Shown: piece by piece, positions 1 to 8,241 of the stretch
How positions within the stretch are numbered: position 1 is the stretch's first letter
Layout: each line of letters starts with the position of its first letter
Source: Actinomycetota bacterium
GTDB taxonomy: Bacteria > Actinomycetota > Acidimicrobiia > Acidimicrobiales > Ilumatobacteraceae
Assembly: GCA_016213625.1 (NCBI GenBank)
Contig: JACQZZ010000076.1
Coordinates: 1-46,615, forward strand
DNA: 46,615 nt
Direction of reading: 5' to 3'
The notes under the pieces: generated by a model
What the model saw: only the letters and a program-made list of their open reading frames with translations
Told to the model about the DNA's origin: nothing
Database searches by the model: none
Translations under genes and position numbers: made by a program

Positions 1-290
1 CCGAGGAGCTGGGCATGATCGGCGTCGTGGCCGTGCTGGGCGGCTTCATGGTGCTCGCCTACGCCGGGGTGCAGGTCGCCATGGCCACGCAGGACCGCTT
101 CCACAGCCTGCTCGCCGGTGGCATCGTCGGTTGGTTCGTGGTGCAGGCCATCATCAACGTCGGTGGCGTCACCGGCATGATGCCCGTCACGGGTCTCACC
201 CTGCCGTTCTTCTCTGCCGGCGGCAGCTCGTTGTTCGTCACCCTCACGGCCACCGGGCTGCTGCTCAACGTCGCCCGCAACGTGCGATGA
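1..290 (+). CDS. ftsW: FtsW peptidoglycan glycosyltransferase, 3' end only
   Basis: The reading frame is open from the first bases of the window and ends at TGA 288-290, so only about the last 95 residues of a SEDS-family protein are present. The sequence shows hydrophobic segments and the family's C-terminal signature, PFFSAGGSSLFVTL, equivalent to the P-F-x-S-x-GGSSL motif of FtsW/RodA/SpoVE. FtsW polymerises lipid II at the septum together with a class B penicillin-binding protein. Placement directly before murG, with a 4-base ATGA overlap, is the standard dcw order and favours FtsW over RodA. The 5' part lies outside the window. Confidence 0.9.
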   Translation, partial: EELGMIGVVAVLGGFMVLAYAGVQVAMATQDRFHSLLAGGIVGWFVVQAIINVGGVTGMMPVTGLTLPFFSAGGSSLFVTLTATGLLLNVARNVR

Positions 291-1399
291 GCCCATCCGT
301 GACGTACGCCGTGGTCACCGGCGGCGGCACCTCCGGACACGTGCTGCCCGCGCTCGCCATCGCCGATGCGCTGGTGGCGGCGGGGCACCCGCAGGCGTCC
401 ATCCACTACGTCGGTACGCAGCGAGGCGTGGAGACCCGGCTTGCTCCCGCGTCGGGCTACCCGCACACGCTGCTCGACGTGGTCGGTCTGCAACGCAGCC
501 TCAGCCGCCGAAACCTCGCCTTCCTGCCCAAGCTGTGGCGGGCCACGCGTGAGGCCACGGCGCTGCTGCGCGTCCTGCGGCCGAAGGTGGTCGTCAACGT
601 CGGCGGGTACGGCAGCTTCCCCGCCACCTGGGCGGCGCGGCGCCTGCACATCCCGTACGTGGTGGTGTCCTACGACCGCCGGCCGGGCCTGGTCTCGAAG
701 GTGCTGGCGCGCAAGGCCGCCGCAGTGCCGGTGGCCTTTCCCGGCTCCGAATTGCCGCACGCCGAACTGACGGGCGCACCCGTGCGCCAGGAGATGATCA
801 CGCTGGATCGCGAAGCGTCGCGTGCCGCTGCGCGCCGGGAACTCGACCTGCCCGACGATCGGTTCGTGGTGGCCGTGATGTGCGGCAGTCAGGGCGCCGC
901 CACCGTGAACGCCGTGGTCAGCGAGGCCGTGGAACGCCTTGCCGACCATCGCGACCTGGCAGTGCACCACGTGGTGGGTGACCGATTCCTCTCGCAGGCC
1001 GCGCCCGGTCGCGACGGGGCCGACGGCATCCTGTACCGCGTGATCGGGTACGAGGACCGCATGCCGCAGCTGTACGCCGCCGCCGACCTGCTGGTCACCC
1101 GGGGAGGTGCCGGCACCATCGCCGAACTCGCCACGGTGGGGGTCCCTGCCATCATCGTGCCCTGGCCCGGTGCCGCCGAGAACCATCAGGTCGACAACGC
1201 GAAGGTGCTGTCGGACCAAGGTGCGGCGTTGCTCGTCGAGCAGGCAGATCTCACCGCCGATCGGTTGATCGCCGAGATCCAAGGGTTCCAGTCCGAGCCC
1301 GGTCGGCTCGCGGTCATGGCGCACCGCGCCCGCGAGGCGGGCGCGGTGCACCGCAGTGGCGCGCTCGTGGCCACCGTGCAGCGAGTGGCGGCCGCATGA
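287..1399 (+). CDS. murG: UDP-N-acetylglucosamine--lipid I GlcNAc transferase MurG
   Basis: 370 residues. MurG is a GT-B, GT28-family enzyme that adds GlcNAc to lipid I on the inner membrane face to make lipid II. Visible motifs are the N-terminal glycine-rich loop GGGTSGHVLPALAIADAL, the linker CGSQGA, and the donor-site segments TRGGAGTIAEL and PGAAENHQVDNA near the C-terminus. The frame is open further upstream, but ATG 287 overlaps the ftsW stop as ATGA and gives the expected N-terminus (MSPSVTYAVVTGGGTSGH). It ends in a second ATGA overlap with murC, so translational coupling through the operon is likely. Length is normal for the family. Confidence 0.96.
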   Translation: MSPSVTYAVVTGGGTSGHVLPALAIADALVAAGHPQASIHYVGTQRGVETRLAPASGYPHTLLDVVGLQRSLSRRNLAFLPKLWRATREATALLRVLRPKVVVNVGGYGSFPATWAARRLHIPYVVVSYDRRPGLVSKVLARKAAAVPVAFPGSELPHAELTGAPVRQEMITLDREASRAAARRELDLPDDRFVVAVMCGSQGAATVNAVVSEAVERLADHRDLAVHHVVGDRFLSQAAPGRDGADGILYRVIGYEDRMPQLYAAADLLVTRGGAGTIAELATVGVPAIIVPWPGAAENHQVDNAKVLSDQGAALLVEQADLTADRLIAEIQGFQSEPGRLAVMAHRAREAGAVHRSGALVATVQRVAAA

Positions 1400-2814
1400 C
1401 GCCGCTCGCCCCGCTCGACCTCTCGGTCCCCGGCAAGTACCACGTCGTTGGCGTCGGCGGCCCGGGGATGAGCGCCATTGCCATCGTCCTCGCCGAGATG
1501 GGACACGACGTGACGGGCAGCGACATCCGTGAACGCGCGGTGCTCGACCGCGTGCGTGCGGCCGGAGTGCGCGTGCACGTGGGGCACGATCGTGCGCTCG
1601 TGCACGGCCGCGACGCCATCACCTACTCCACGGCCATCCCCGCCCGCAACGTCGAACTCGACGAGGCCGACAAGACAGGCGTCGCCTCGCTGCATCGCTC
1701 CGGGATGCTCGCGTCCATCTGCGCGCAGGCGAAGTCGTTGGGCGTCGCCGGCACGCATGGAAAGACCTCCACCACGAGCATGCTGATGCTCATCATGGCG
1801 CAGGCCGGGTTGCGGCCGAGCTTCGTCATCGGTGGCGACGTCACCGACATGGGCACCGGCGCGCAATGGACCGGCGCGGAGTGGTTCGTGGTCGAGGCCG
1901 ACGAGAGCGACGGCACCCATCTGGAGCTGCCGCTGCACGGCACCATCCTCACCAACGTCGAGGTCGACCACCTGGATCACTACGGCACCTACGAGGCCAT
2001 CATCGAGGGGTTCGACCAATACCTCGGCCAGGTGTCCGGGCCCAAGGTGCTGTGCATCGACGACGAGCGCTGTGCGGTCCTCGCCGAGCGCCACGGCGCC
2101 ATCACCTACGGCACCTCGCCCGACGCCGACTTCGTCGCCACCAACATCGAGCCCAGCGGGGGAGCGTTCACGTTCGACGTGGCGCACCGCGGCACCGTGC
2201 TCGGCAGCGTCTCGCTCCCGCTGCGTGGCGTGCACAACGTGCGCAACGCCACGGGCGCATTGGCCATGGCCGTCAGCATCGGCGTGCCGTTCGAAGTGGC
2301 AGCGGCCGCGCTCGGCAAGTTCGGCGGGGTGGCTCGTCGTTTCGACATCCGCGGCGTCGACGGTGGCGCGACGTTGGTCGACGACTATGCGCACCTGCCC
2401 AACGAGATCGCCGCGGTCCTCGCCGCGGCCAAGGGCAGCGGCGACGGCTGGCGCCGGGTGGTGGCGGTCTTCCAGCCGAACCGCTTCAACCGCATGGCCG
2501 TCATGTGGCACGAGTACCAGCACGCATTCGTGGATGCCGACCTGGTGGTGCTCACCGACATCTTCGCGTCGGGCACCACGCCCATCCCGGGTGTCACCGG
2601 CAAGCTCGTGGTGAACGCAGTCCTCGACGCGCACCCCGACACATCGCTGGCCTGGATGCCGCGACGAGTCGACCTCGTCGACTTCCTGGCACGTCAGCTG
2701 GTCGACGGCGACGTGTGCATCTCGATGGGGTGCGGCGACATCGCGACGCTGCCCGACGAAGTACAGGCGCGCCGGGCAGAACTGCGGGTCGAGCAGCGGC
2801 AGCGGCCATCGTGA
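1396..2814 (+). CDS. murC: UDP-N-acetylmuramate--L-alanine ligase MurC
   Basis: 472 residues, the normal length for this cytoplasmic Mur ligase, which attaches L-Ala to UDP-MurNAc using ATP. Domain order is visible. An N-terminal Rossmann loop (GVGGPGMSAIAIVLAEMGHD) begins near residue 19. The ATP-binding loop GTHGKTSTT lies near residue 120, then VEADESDGTHLEL and TNVEVDHLDHYG. The C-terminal domain carries DDYAHLPNEIAAVLAAAK. GTHGKT and the DDYAH region are the MurC-specific forms of the Mur ligase motifs. The start overlaps murG (ATGA), and the stop at 2812-2814 overlaps the GTG of murB. Confidence 0.97.
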   Translation: MTPLAPLDLSVPGKYHVVGVGGPGMSAIAIVLAEMGHDVTGSDIRERAVLDRVRAAGVRVHVGHDRALVHGRDAITYSTAIPARNVELDEADKTGVASLHRSGMLASICAQAKSLGVAGTHGKTSTTSMLMLIMAQAGLRPSFVIGGDVTDMGTGAQWTGAEWFVVEADESDGTHLELPLHGTILTNVEVDHLDHYGTYEAIIEGFDQYLGQVSGPKVLCIDDERCAVLAERHGAITYGTSPDADFVATNIEPSGGAFTFDVAHRGTVLGSVSLPLRGVHNVRNATGALAMAVSIGVPFEVAAAALGKFGGVARRFDIRGVDGGATLVDDYAHLPNEIAAVLAAAKGSGDGWRRVVAVFQPNRFNRMAVMWHEYQHAFVDADLVVLTDIFASGTTPIPGVTGKLVVNAVLDAHPDTSLAWMPRRVDLVDFLARQLVDGDVCISMGCGDIATLPDEVQARRAELRVEQRQRPS

Positions 2815-3761
2815 GCCTCGCCGAACAGCAGCGGCAGGCGATGGCGGTGCTGTCGGGGTTCGCCACCGCAGACGAGCCGTTGGCCCCGTACACGACGTAC
2901 AAGCTCGGTGGTCCGGCGACCGTGTTCGCCACACCGCGTACCGTCGACGAACTGCGACGGGTGGCCGAGGCGATGCGCGCGTCCGGGTTGCCGGTGCTCG
3001 TCGTCGGCCGTGGCTCGAATCTCCTGGTCGCCGACGCAGGGTTCCCCGGTATCGCCGTGTCGCTGGCCTCGCTCGCCGATGCGGTGGAGATCGATGGCAC
3101 CACCGTGGTCGCAGGTGCGGCCGTCGCGCTGCCGGTGTTGGCACGCCGCACGGCTGCGTTGGGTCTCACCGGTTTCGAGTGGGCCGTGGGTGTGCCGGGC
3201 AGCATCGGCGGAGCGGTGCGCATGAACGCCGGCGGGCACGGCAGCGACATGGCCGCGTCACTGGTCGGCGTGCACGTGCTCGATCTCCACTCGGGACACC
3301 ACGGGTGGGTGGAGGCGTCCCGCCTGCATCTCCGCTTCCGCGGGTCCGAGCTCGGCGACCACCAGGTGGTGATCGACGCCACCCTGCAGTTGGCGCACGG
3401 CGACGCGGCCACCGCCGAAGCCACCCTCACGGAGATCGTCCGATGGCGACGCGAGCATCAGCCCGGCGGTCAGAACGCCGGCTCGGTCTTCGTCAACCCC
3501 GTCCCGGGTGAGCTGGCGGCAGCGCAACTCATCGACGGTCTCGGGCTGCGCGGGTTCACCATCGGCGGCGCGCACGTGAGCGAGAAGCACGCCAATTTCA
3601 TCCAGGCCACCGAGGCCGCGACTGCCGCCGACGTGCGGGCGGTCATCGAGCACGTTCGTGACGTGGTGTTCGAGGCGACCGGATTCCTGCTGCGCAGTGA
3701 GGTACGACTGGTGGGATTCCTCGATGTCGAAGGCGACCACCGGGAGGGGGTGGCATGGTGA
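2811..3761 (+). CDS. murB: UDP-N-acetylenolpyruvoylglucosamine reductase MurB
   Basis: 316 residues. MurB is an FAD enzyme that reduces the enolpyruvyl group to give UDP-MurNAc. FAD-binding signatures are YTTYKLGGPATVF near residue 27, VVGRGSNLLVADAGFPG, and GVPGSIGGAVRMNAGGHG. The catalytic serine motif QNAGSVFVNP places the proton-donor serine at residue 225, and SEKHANFI follows. The frame runs far upstream inside murC, so GTG 2811 was chosen: it overlaps the murC stop (GTGA) and gives the usual N-terminal length. The 3' end overlaps ftsQ by 7 bases. The murC-murB-ftsQ order is a common dcw arrangement. Confidence 0.96.
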   Translation: MSLAEQQRQAMAVLSGFATADEPLAPYTTYKLGGPATVFATPRTVDELRRVAEAMRASGLPVLVVGRGSNLLVADAGFPGIAVSLASLADAVEIDGTTVVAGAAVALPVLARRTAALGLTGFEWAVGVPGSIGGAVRMNAGGHGSDMAASLVGVHVLDLHSGHHGWVEASRLHLRFRGSELGDHQVVIDATLQLAHGDAATAEATLTEIVRWRREHQPGGQNAGSVFVNPVPGELAAAQLIDGLGLRGFTIGGAHVSEKHANFIQATEAATAADVRAVIEHVRDVVFEATGFLLRSEVRLVGFLDVEGDHREGVAW

Positions 3762-5008
3762 ACGAACCCGATCCGCAACCCGAACACGTGCCCGACGCGG
3801 TGCTCGACGAACTGATGGCGGCGTTCTCCAAGGAGCGCGACGACTCCGCCGAGAAGGCGTTCGACTTCGATGACCCGTCCATCGACCGTCTGCTCGCACT
3901 CGACCTCGACGACGACGACGATGACGACGACGATGACGTTGACGACGACGACGATGATGATGACATCGTGCTCGACGACGACGAGGTGACACTCGCCCCC
4001 GAACCGGAGTCCGAGGCGCACGCGGAGCCGCCGCCGGCCCCGCCGGTGGAGGCCGCGGCGCCACGGAAGACCATCGTCATCGATCACGAGGAACAACCCG
4101 ACACCGTGTACCTCGACGCGGATCCGCAGGATCAGTCGGGGGAGCGGGCGACCGTGGTCATCGGCGACCTCGACGACGGTGCCGTCGCCGAACCCGCACC
4201 TGTGGCGGGCAGTGCGGGAGGTGTGGGCAGCGGCAGCATGGACCCGCGCATCCGCGCCCGCCGCATCGCCAACCGTCGCGCGGAGGGTCGACGTCGGCTG
4301 ATCTGGGTGGCCGTGGCGAGCGCCGTCGTGCTGCTGCTGGTGGCAGCGGTGGCGGTCGTCGCCTCGCCCATCTTCGATGTGCGCGACGTGGTGGTGCAGG
4401 GTGCGGTGTACACCGATCCCGACGTGCTGCAGGAAGTGGTCGATTCCATCCACGGCGATCCGGTCCTGCTGGTCGACACCGAGGCCGCCGAGCAGCGCCT
4501 GGAAGCGGTGCCGTGGGTCGAGCGGGCGCGGGTCACCACCGACTTCCCACACACGGTGGTCATCGACATCCGCGAACGCAAGCCGGTGGCCACCTTCCAA
4601 GGTGGCGACGAGCAGTTCCGGGTCATCGACGTGCAGGGCCGCGTGCTCGACGTCATCGAGGGCCAGCCCATCGCGTATCCACTGATCACCGGCACGCACC
4701 CCGACACCGCCCGCGGCCAGTTCGCCGGCAGCCCGTACGCGAGCGCCGGTCAGTTGGTCATCGCCCTGCCGCCCGAGGTGCGATCCAACCTGGTCTCGGT
4801 GGGTGTGGACTCCAGTACGGGCTCGCTCTCGTTGGTGCTGCGCAGCCCTGACGACACCAATTCCGCCGACATCGACGTGCGGCTCGGCGACGACTCGGGA
4901 CTCGACGACAAGCTCGCTCGGCTGCTCTACCAGGTGCGCACCGGACTCGAAGGCGTGTGCAGCATCGACGTGTCCACTGCCGAGGTGGGCGTGGTGCCCG
5001 GGTGCTGA
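3755..5008 (+). CDS. ftsQ: Cell division protein FtsQ with acidic cytoplasmic tail
   Basis: 417 residues, longer than a typical FtsQ (about 250-330). The extra length is an N-terminal cytoplasmic region of about 180 residues. It includes an aspartate tract: ten Asp at 52-61, Val62, then eight Asp at 63-70. A basic stretch (RIRARRIANRRAEGRRR) precedes one membrane helix at about 182-205. Then come the POTRA domain (FDVRDVVVQGAVYTDPDVL) and the FtsQ beta-domain. FtsQ bridges FtsB/FtsL to the divisome from the outer face of the membrane. Position between murB and ftsZ supports the call. The function of the acidic tail is unknown. Confidence 0.92.
   Translation: MVNEPDPQPEHVPDAVLDELMAAFSKERDDSAEKAFDFDDPSIDRLLALDLDDDDDDDDDDVDDDDDDDDIVLDDDEVTLAPEPESEAHAEPPPAPPVEAAAPRKTIVIDHEEQPDTVYLDADPQDQSGERATVVIGDLDDGAVAEPAPVAGSAGGVGSGSMDPRIRARRIANRRAEGRRRLIWVAVASAVVLLLVAAVAVVASPIFDVRDVVVQGAVYTDPDVLQEVVDSIHGDPVLLVDTEAAEQRLEAVPWVERARVTTDFPHTVVIDIRERKPVATFQGGDEQFRVIDVQGRVLDVIEGQPIAYPLITGTHPDTARGQFAGSPYASAGQLVIALPPEVRSNLVSVGVDSSTGSLSLVLRSPDDTNSADIDVRLGDDSGLDDKLARLLYQVRTGLEGVCSIDVSTAEVGVVPGC
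3908..3964 (+). repeat. GAC/GAT codon run encoding the FtsQ poly-Asp tract
   Basis: Nineteen consecutive codons: ten Asp, one Val, eight Asp. The Asp codons mix GAC and GAT, so the run is not a pure DNA microsatellite and looks maintained at protein level. Confidence 0.85.
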
Positions 5009-5035
5009 CGGCCACGGATCACCGTCCTGGCCCGA

Positions 5036-5057
5036 GTGCCACGCTACGATCTGGCAC
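5036..5057 (+). promoter_or_regulatory. Possible ftsZ promoter region with a small inverted repeat
   Basis: The 128-base gap between ftsQ and the chosen ftsZ start holds a 6-bp inverted repeat (GTGCCA at 5036-5041, TGGCAC at 5052-5057) enclosing TACGAT at 5045-5050, which resembles an actinobacterial -10 box. This is the only sizeable gap inside the dcw run, so a dedicated ftsZ promoter here is plausible. No convincing -35 was seen. Confidence 0.3.
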
Positions 5058-5136
5058 AACCAGCAGGTAGGGCCGTGCAGACACACCGTTTTTTCCAACT
5101 CGAAGCTCGCCGAATCTCAACATGGAGGTGCCGCTG

Positions 5137-6246
5137 ATGGCCGCCGCTCCCCAGAACTATCTCGCCGTCATCAAGGTGATCGGCGTGGGTGGTGGCGGCG
5201 TCAACGCCGTCAACCGCATGATCGACGCGGGGCTCAAGGGTGTCGAGTTCATCGCGGTGAACACCGACGCGCAGGCGCTCCTCATGAGCGATGCCGACGT
5301 GAAGCTCGACATCGGTCGCGATCTCACGCGTGGCCTCGGTGCGGGCAGCGATCCCGACGTGGGCCGCAATGCCGCCGAGAGTCATCGCGACGAGATCGAG
5401 GAGATGATCAAGGGCGCCGACATGGTGTTCATCACCGCGGGTGAAGGCGGCGGTACCGGAACCGGTGCCGCGCCCGTCATCGCCGAGGTCGCGCGCACCA
5501 TGGGTGCGCTCACCATCGGTGTCGTCACCCGCCCGTTCAGCTTCGAAGGCCGTCGGCGCGCCGTGCAGGCCGATGCCGGCGTGCAGCGGCTGAAGGAGAA
5601 GGTCGACACGCTCATCGTCATCCCGAACGACCGGTTGCTCACGGTCGCCAACGAGAAGACCAGCGTGCTCAACGCGTTCAAGATGGCCGACGAGGTGCTG
5701 TTGCAGGGCGTGTCCGGCATCACCAACCTCATCACCACGCCGGGCCTCATCAACACCGACTTCGCCGACGTGAAGATGATCCTCTCCAGCGCCGGCTCGG
5801 CGCTCATGGGCATCGGCCAGGCGAGCGGCGAGAACCGCGCCGTCACCGCCGCCAAGGCCGCCATCAGCAGCCCGTTGCTCGAAGCCGCCATCGACGGCGC
5901 TCGCGGCATCCTCCTGAACATCACCGGCCCGTCCAGCATGGGCCTGTTCGAGATGAACGCCGCCGCCGAGATCATCCACGGTGTCGCCCACCAGGATGCG
6001 AACATCATCTTCGGTACGGTCATCGACGACGAGATGGGCGACGAGGTCAAGGTCACGGTCATCGCCGCCGGCTTCGACCGCTGGGACAGCGCGGCCAACC
6101 AGGGCGGCGCCGCCAGCCGGCCGTCGCTGAAGCCGGTGCCCGATCAGAAGCCCACGTCGAGCCTGAAGGATCTCTTCGCCGACGAGCCGAACGATCCGCT
6201 CGACGATGGCGACGACGACTTCGACGTGCCCTCGTTCCTGAAGTGA
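5137..6246 (+). CDS. ftsZ: Cell division GTPase FtsZ
   Basis: 369 residues. FtsZ is the tubulin-like GTPase that forms the Z-ring. Visible features are the N-terminal [14 protein letters not shown], the tubulin signature [15 protein letters not shown], and the T7-loop region [11 protein letters not shown] followed by [12 protein letters not shown] short linker leads to a C-terminal conserved peptide ending [11 protein letters not shown], the usual docking site for SepF and other partners. ATG 5137 was preferred to ATG 5122 because GGAGG at 5124-5128 is spaced 8 bases from 5137, whereas 5122 lies upstream of that ribosome site. SepF is encoded three genes downstream. Confidence 0.97.
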   Translation: MAAAPQNYLAVIKVIGVGGGGVNAVNRMIDAGLKGVEFIAVNTDAQALLMSDADVKLDIGRDLTRGLGAGSDPDVGRNAAESHRDEIEEMIKGADMVFITAGEGGGTGTGAAPVIAEVARTMGALTIGVVTRPFSFEGRRRAVQADAGVQRLKEKVDTLIVIPNDRLLTVANEKTSVLNAFKMADEVLLQGVSGITNLITTPGLINTDFADVKMILSSAGSALMGIGQASGENRAVTAAKAAISSPLLEAAIDGARGILLNITGPSSMGLFEMNAAAEIIHGVAHQDANIIFGTVIDDEMGDEVKVTVIAAGFDRWDSAANQGGAASRPSLKPVPDQKPTSSLKDLFADEPNDPLDDGDDDFDVPSFLK

Positions 6247-6250
6247 TCTG

Positions 6251-6931
6251 ATGCCGGCCGTCGCGCCGAGCCTCCATCTGCGCCGCGGCACACGCGACAT
6301 CCACATCCGCTGCAGCACGGTCGCCGATGGCGACTTCCACATCGACGGCGACCGCGTCGCGCTCCGGCATCGACGACAGGCGTTCGAACGCGGTCGCTGG
6401 ACCCAACTCGACGAGGTGCACGGCACCGACGTGCTCGTCGTCGAGCAGCCGGGCCAGCACGACTTCGTCGTCGGCGACGCGGCGATCACCACCCGACTCG
6501 GCGCCGTGCTCGGCGTGTGGGTGGGTGACTGCGCTCCCGTGGTGCTCGTCGGCGACGACACGGTCGCTGCGGTGCACGCGGGCTGGCGTGGCGCGCTCGA
6601 CGGCGTGCTCCAGCGGTCGGTCGCGGCGATGCGGAGCGATCACGTCACCGCGGTGTTGGGCCCGTGCATCCATCCGTGCTGCAACGAGTTCGGCGCAGCG
6701 CTGCTCGAGCAGTTCGTCGGACGCTTCGGCTCCGAGGTCGCCGGCACCACGTCGTGGGGGACGCCGTCGCTCGACCTGCCGGCCGTCGTGCGCGCGGCGT
6801 TGGCGGAGGTGCAGGTGCCGGTCACCGACATGTCGTCGTGCACGCGTTGCAACCCCGAGCAGTACTTCTCGCACCGCCGCGGTCAACTGCAACGACAGGT
6901 GATGACCGTGCGCATGATGCAGGTCGGATGA
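6251..6931 (+). CDS. pgeF: PgeF/YfiH-type purine nucleoside phosphorylase (laccase-domain protein)
   Basis: 226 residues, multicopper-oxidase/laccase-domain (DUF152) family. Members act as metal-dependent purine nucleoside phosphorylase/adenosine deaminase, and E. coli YfiH has been linked to peptidoglycan editing. The three zinc ligands are recognisable: His57 (EVHGTDV), Cys94 (WVGDCAPV) and His109 (AAVHAGWRG). LGPCIHPCC and CTRCNPEQYFSHRR are also family features. The N-terminus is shortened and lacks the usual F-T-x-R-x-GG segment. It starts 4 bases after ftsZ, a position conserved in Actinobacteria. The catalytic activity is inferred from family. Confidence 0.88.
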   Translation: MPAVAPSLHLRRGTRDIHIRCSTVADGDFHIDGDRVALRHRRQAFERGRWTQLDEVHGTDVLVVEQPGQHDFVVGDAAITTRLGAVLGVWVGDCAPVVLVGDDTVAAVHAGWRGALDGVLQRSVAAMRSDHVTAVLGPCIHPCCNEFGAALLEQFVGRFGSEVAGTTSWGTPSLDLPAVVRAALAEVQVPVTDMSSCTRCNPEQYFSHRRGQLQRQVMTVRMMQVG

Positions 6932-6955
6932 TGCAGGGCGCATGATGGAGACGCT

Positions 6956-7621
6956 ATGAGCACACTCGACGAACAGGTGGCCGAACGGCTGGCACACGTG
7001 CGCGATCGCATCGCGCGCGCCGGGGGTGTCGGCGTCACCGTGCTGCCGGTCACCAAGACATTCGGCATCGATGCGTGCTGGGCCGCACATCGAGCCGGCT
7101 GCACGGCGGTGGGCGAGAACTACGCGCAGGAGGTGGCCGCCAAGTTCGCCGACACGGCCATCCCGTTCGGTGTCCACTTCATCGGGCAATTGCAGACCAA
7201 CAAGGTGCGCATGCTCGCGCCCATCGTCACGGTGTACGAGACCGTCGACCGGCCGTCGCTCGTGGCCGAACTGGCCAAGCGCGTCCCCGGCGCTCGGGTG
7301 CTGCTCCAAGTGAGCACTGCGGGCGAGGAGGGCAAGGGAGGTTGTGCGCTCGTCGACGTCCCCGCGTTGTTCGACACCGCGTGCGCGGCCGGCCTCGCGG
7401 TGCAAGGGTTGATGACCGTGGGTCCCACCGACGGCGGGCCCGAAGCGGCACGCCCCGGTTTTCGGGCGGTGCGCGCGTTGCTCGATCGGCTCGCGCTGCC
7501 CGTGCTCTCCATGGGAATGACCGACGATCTGGAAGTGGCGGTGCAGGAAGGCAGCACCCAGGTTCGAGTGGGGAGTGCCCTGTTCGGCGCACGTCCCCCC
7601 TTGAGCACGCAGGTGCGATAG
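6956..7621 (+). CDS. yggS: YggS/PLPBP pyridoxal-phosphate homeostasis protein
   Basis: 221 residues forming a single alanine-racemase-type TIM barrel that binds PLP without known enzymatic activity. It buffers PLP and influences amino-acid metabolism. The PLP lysine is Lys34 in LPVTKTFG (usually V-S-K-T). GENYAQE, HFIGQLQTNK and the phosphate-site motif SMGMTDDLEVAVQEGSTQVRVG are all present. The start is preceded by a weak GGAG-type site 24 bases after pgeF. Order ftsZ-pgeF-yggS-sepF matches the actinobacterial dcw cluster. Confidence 0.93.
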   Translation: MSTLDEQVAERLAHVRDRIARAGGVGVTVLPVTKTFGIDACWAAHRAGCTAVGENYAQEVAAKFADTAIPFGVHFIGQLQTNKVRMLAPIVTVYETVDRPSLVAELAKRVPGARVLLQVSTAGEEGKGGCALVDVPALFDTACAAGLAVQGLMTVGPTDGGPEAARPGFRAVRALLDRLALPVLSMGMTDDLEVAVQEGSTQVRVGSALFGARPPLSTQVR

Positions 7622-7646
7622 CCTGCGCTCGGCAGGAGGACAGCGC

Positions 7647-8222
7647 ATGTCGATGTGGAAGAAGGCGATGGATTATCTGGGCTTGGGGCCCGATGATGCC
7701 TATGACGACTACGAGGTCGCGCCCGAACCCGAGCGTCCCGTCCGAGCGGCCCGCCCGCCTCGCGAGGAGCCTGCTCGTTCGTCCCGCGGCTACAGCGACT
7801 ACGAGGCCGAGCCCGCGCCCGTGCGCACCGTGCCCGCCCGCCCGAGCTTCCCCACCGACAACGTCGCCGTGCGTCGCCCTGTGCCGCCCACCGACGACAG
7901 CAACGTGCAGCCGCGGCCCATCAACCCGCGCCCCGCACCGGCCGCGCGTCCGTCGTCCACCGGCACCGCGGCCGACCCGTACACGGTGCGCCCGCGTCGG
8001 TTCGATTCGGCACAGGAAGTCGCCGACAAGTTCAAGGAAGGCCAGCCGGTCATCATGAACCTCGAAGCGGCCGACCGCGAGGTGTCGCGTCGACTCATCG
8101 ACTTCGCCAGTGGTCTGTGCTACGGCCTCAACGGCAGCATGGAGAAGGTGGCCTCCGGTGTCTACCTCCTGAAGCCGCAGCCGCGCGGCTCGGGGTACGA
8201 CTCCACCGGTTACGGCCTCTGA
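7647..8222 (+). CDS. sepF: SepF, FtsZ membrane anchor
   Basis: 191 residues. An N-terminal amphipathic segment (MSMWKKAMDYLGLG) is followed by an acidic, proline- and arginine-rich linker to about residue 105. The SepF domain follows: DPYTVRPRRFDSAQEVADKF, then VIMNLEAADREVSRRLIDFASG and MEKVASGVYLLKP. In Actinobacteria, SepF binds the FtsZ C-terminal peptide and tethers it to the membrane, replacing FtsA/ZipA. AGGAGG at 7634-7639 is 7 bases from ATG. The usual YggT gene between sepF and divIVA of mycobacteria is not present here. Confidence 0.96.
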   Translation: MSMWKKAMDYLGLGPDDAYDDYEVAPEPERPVRAARPPREEPARSSRGYSDYEAEPAPVRTVPARPSFPTDNVAVRRPVPPTDDSNVQPRPINPRPAPAARPSSTGTAADPYTVRPRRFDSAQEVADKFKEGQPVIMNLEAADREVSRRLIDFASGLCYGLNGSMEKVASGVYLLKPQPRGSGYDSTGYGL

Positions 8223-8228
8223 CGCGCG

Positions 8229-8234
8229 TAACAT
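8229..8234 (+). promoter_or_regulatory. Candidate -10 box (TAACAT) for leaderless divIVA
   Basis: TAACAT ends 7 bases before ATG 8242, and no Shine-Dalgarno is visible, as expected for a leaderless transcript starting at or near the start codon. Confidence 0.45.
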
Positions 8235-8241
8235 CTCCTTC

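Noticed and set aside
5122..5136. ATG 5122 as the ftsZ start
   Set aside because: The GGAGG that fits ATG 5137 lies inside that five-codon extension, and 5122 has no ribosome site of its own.
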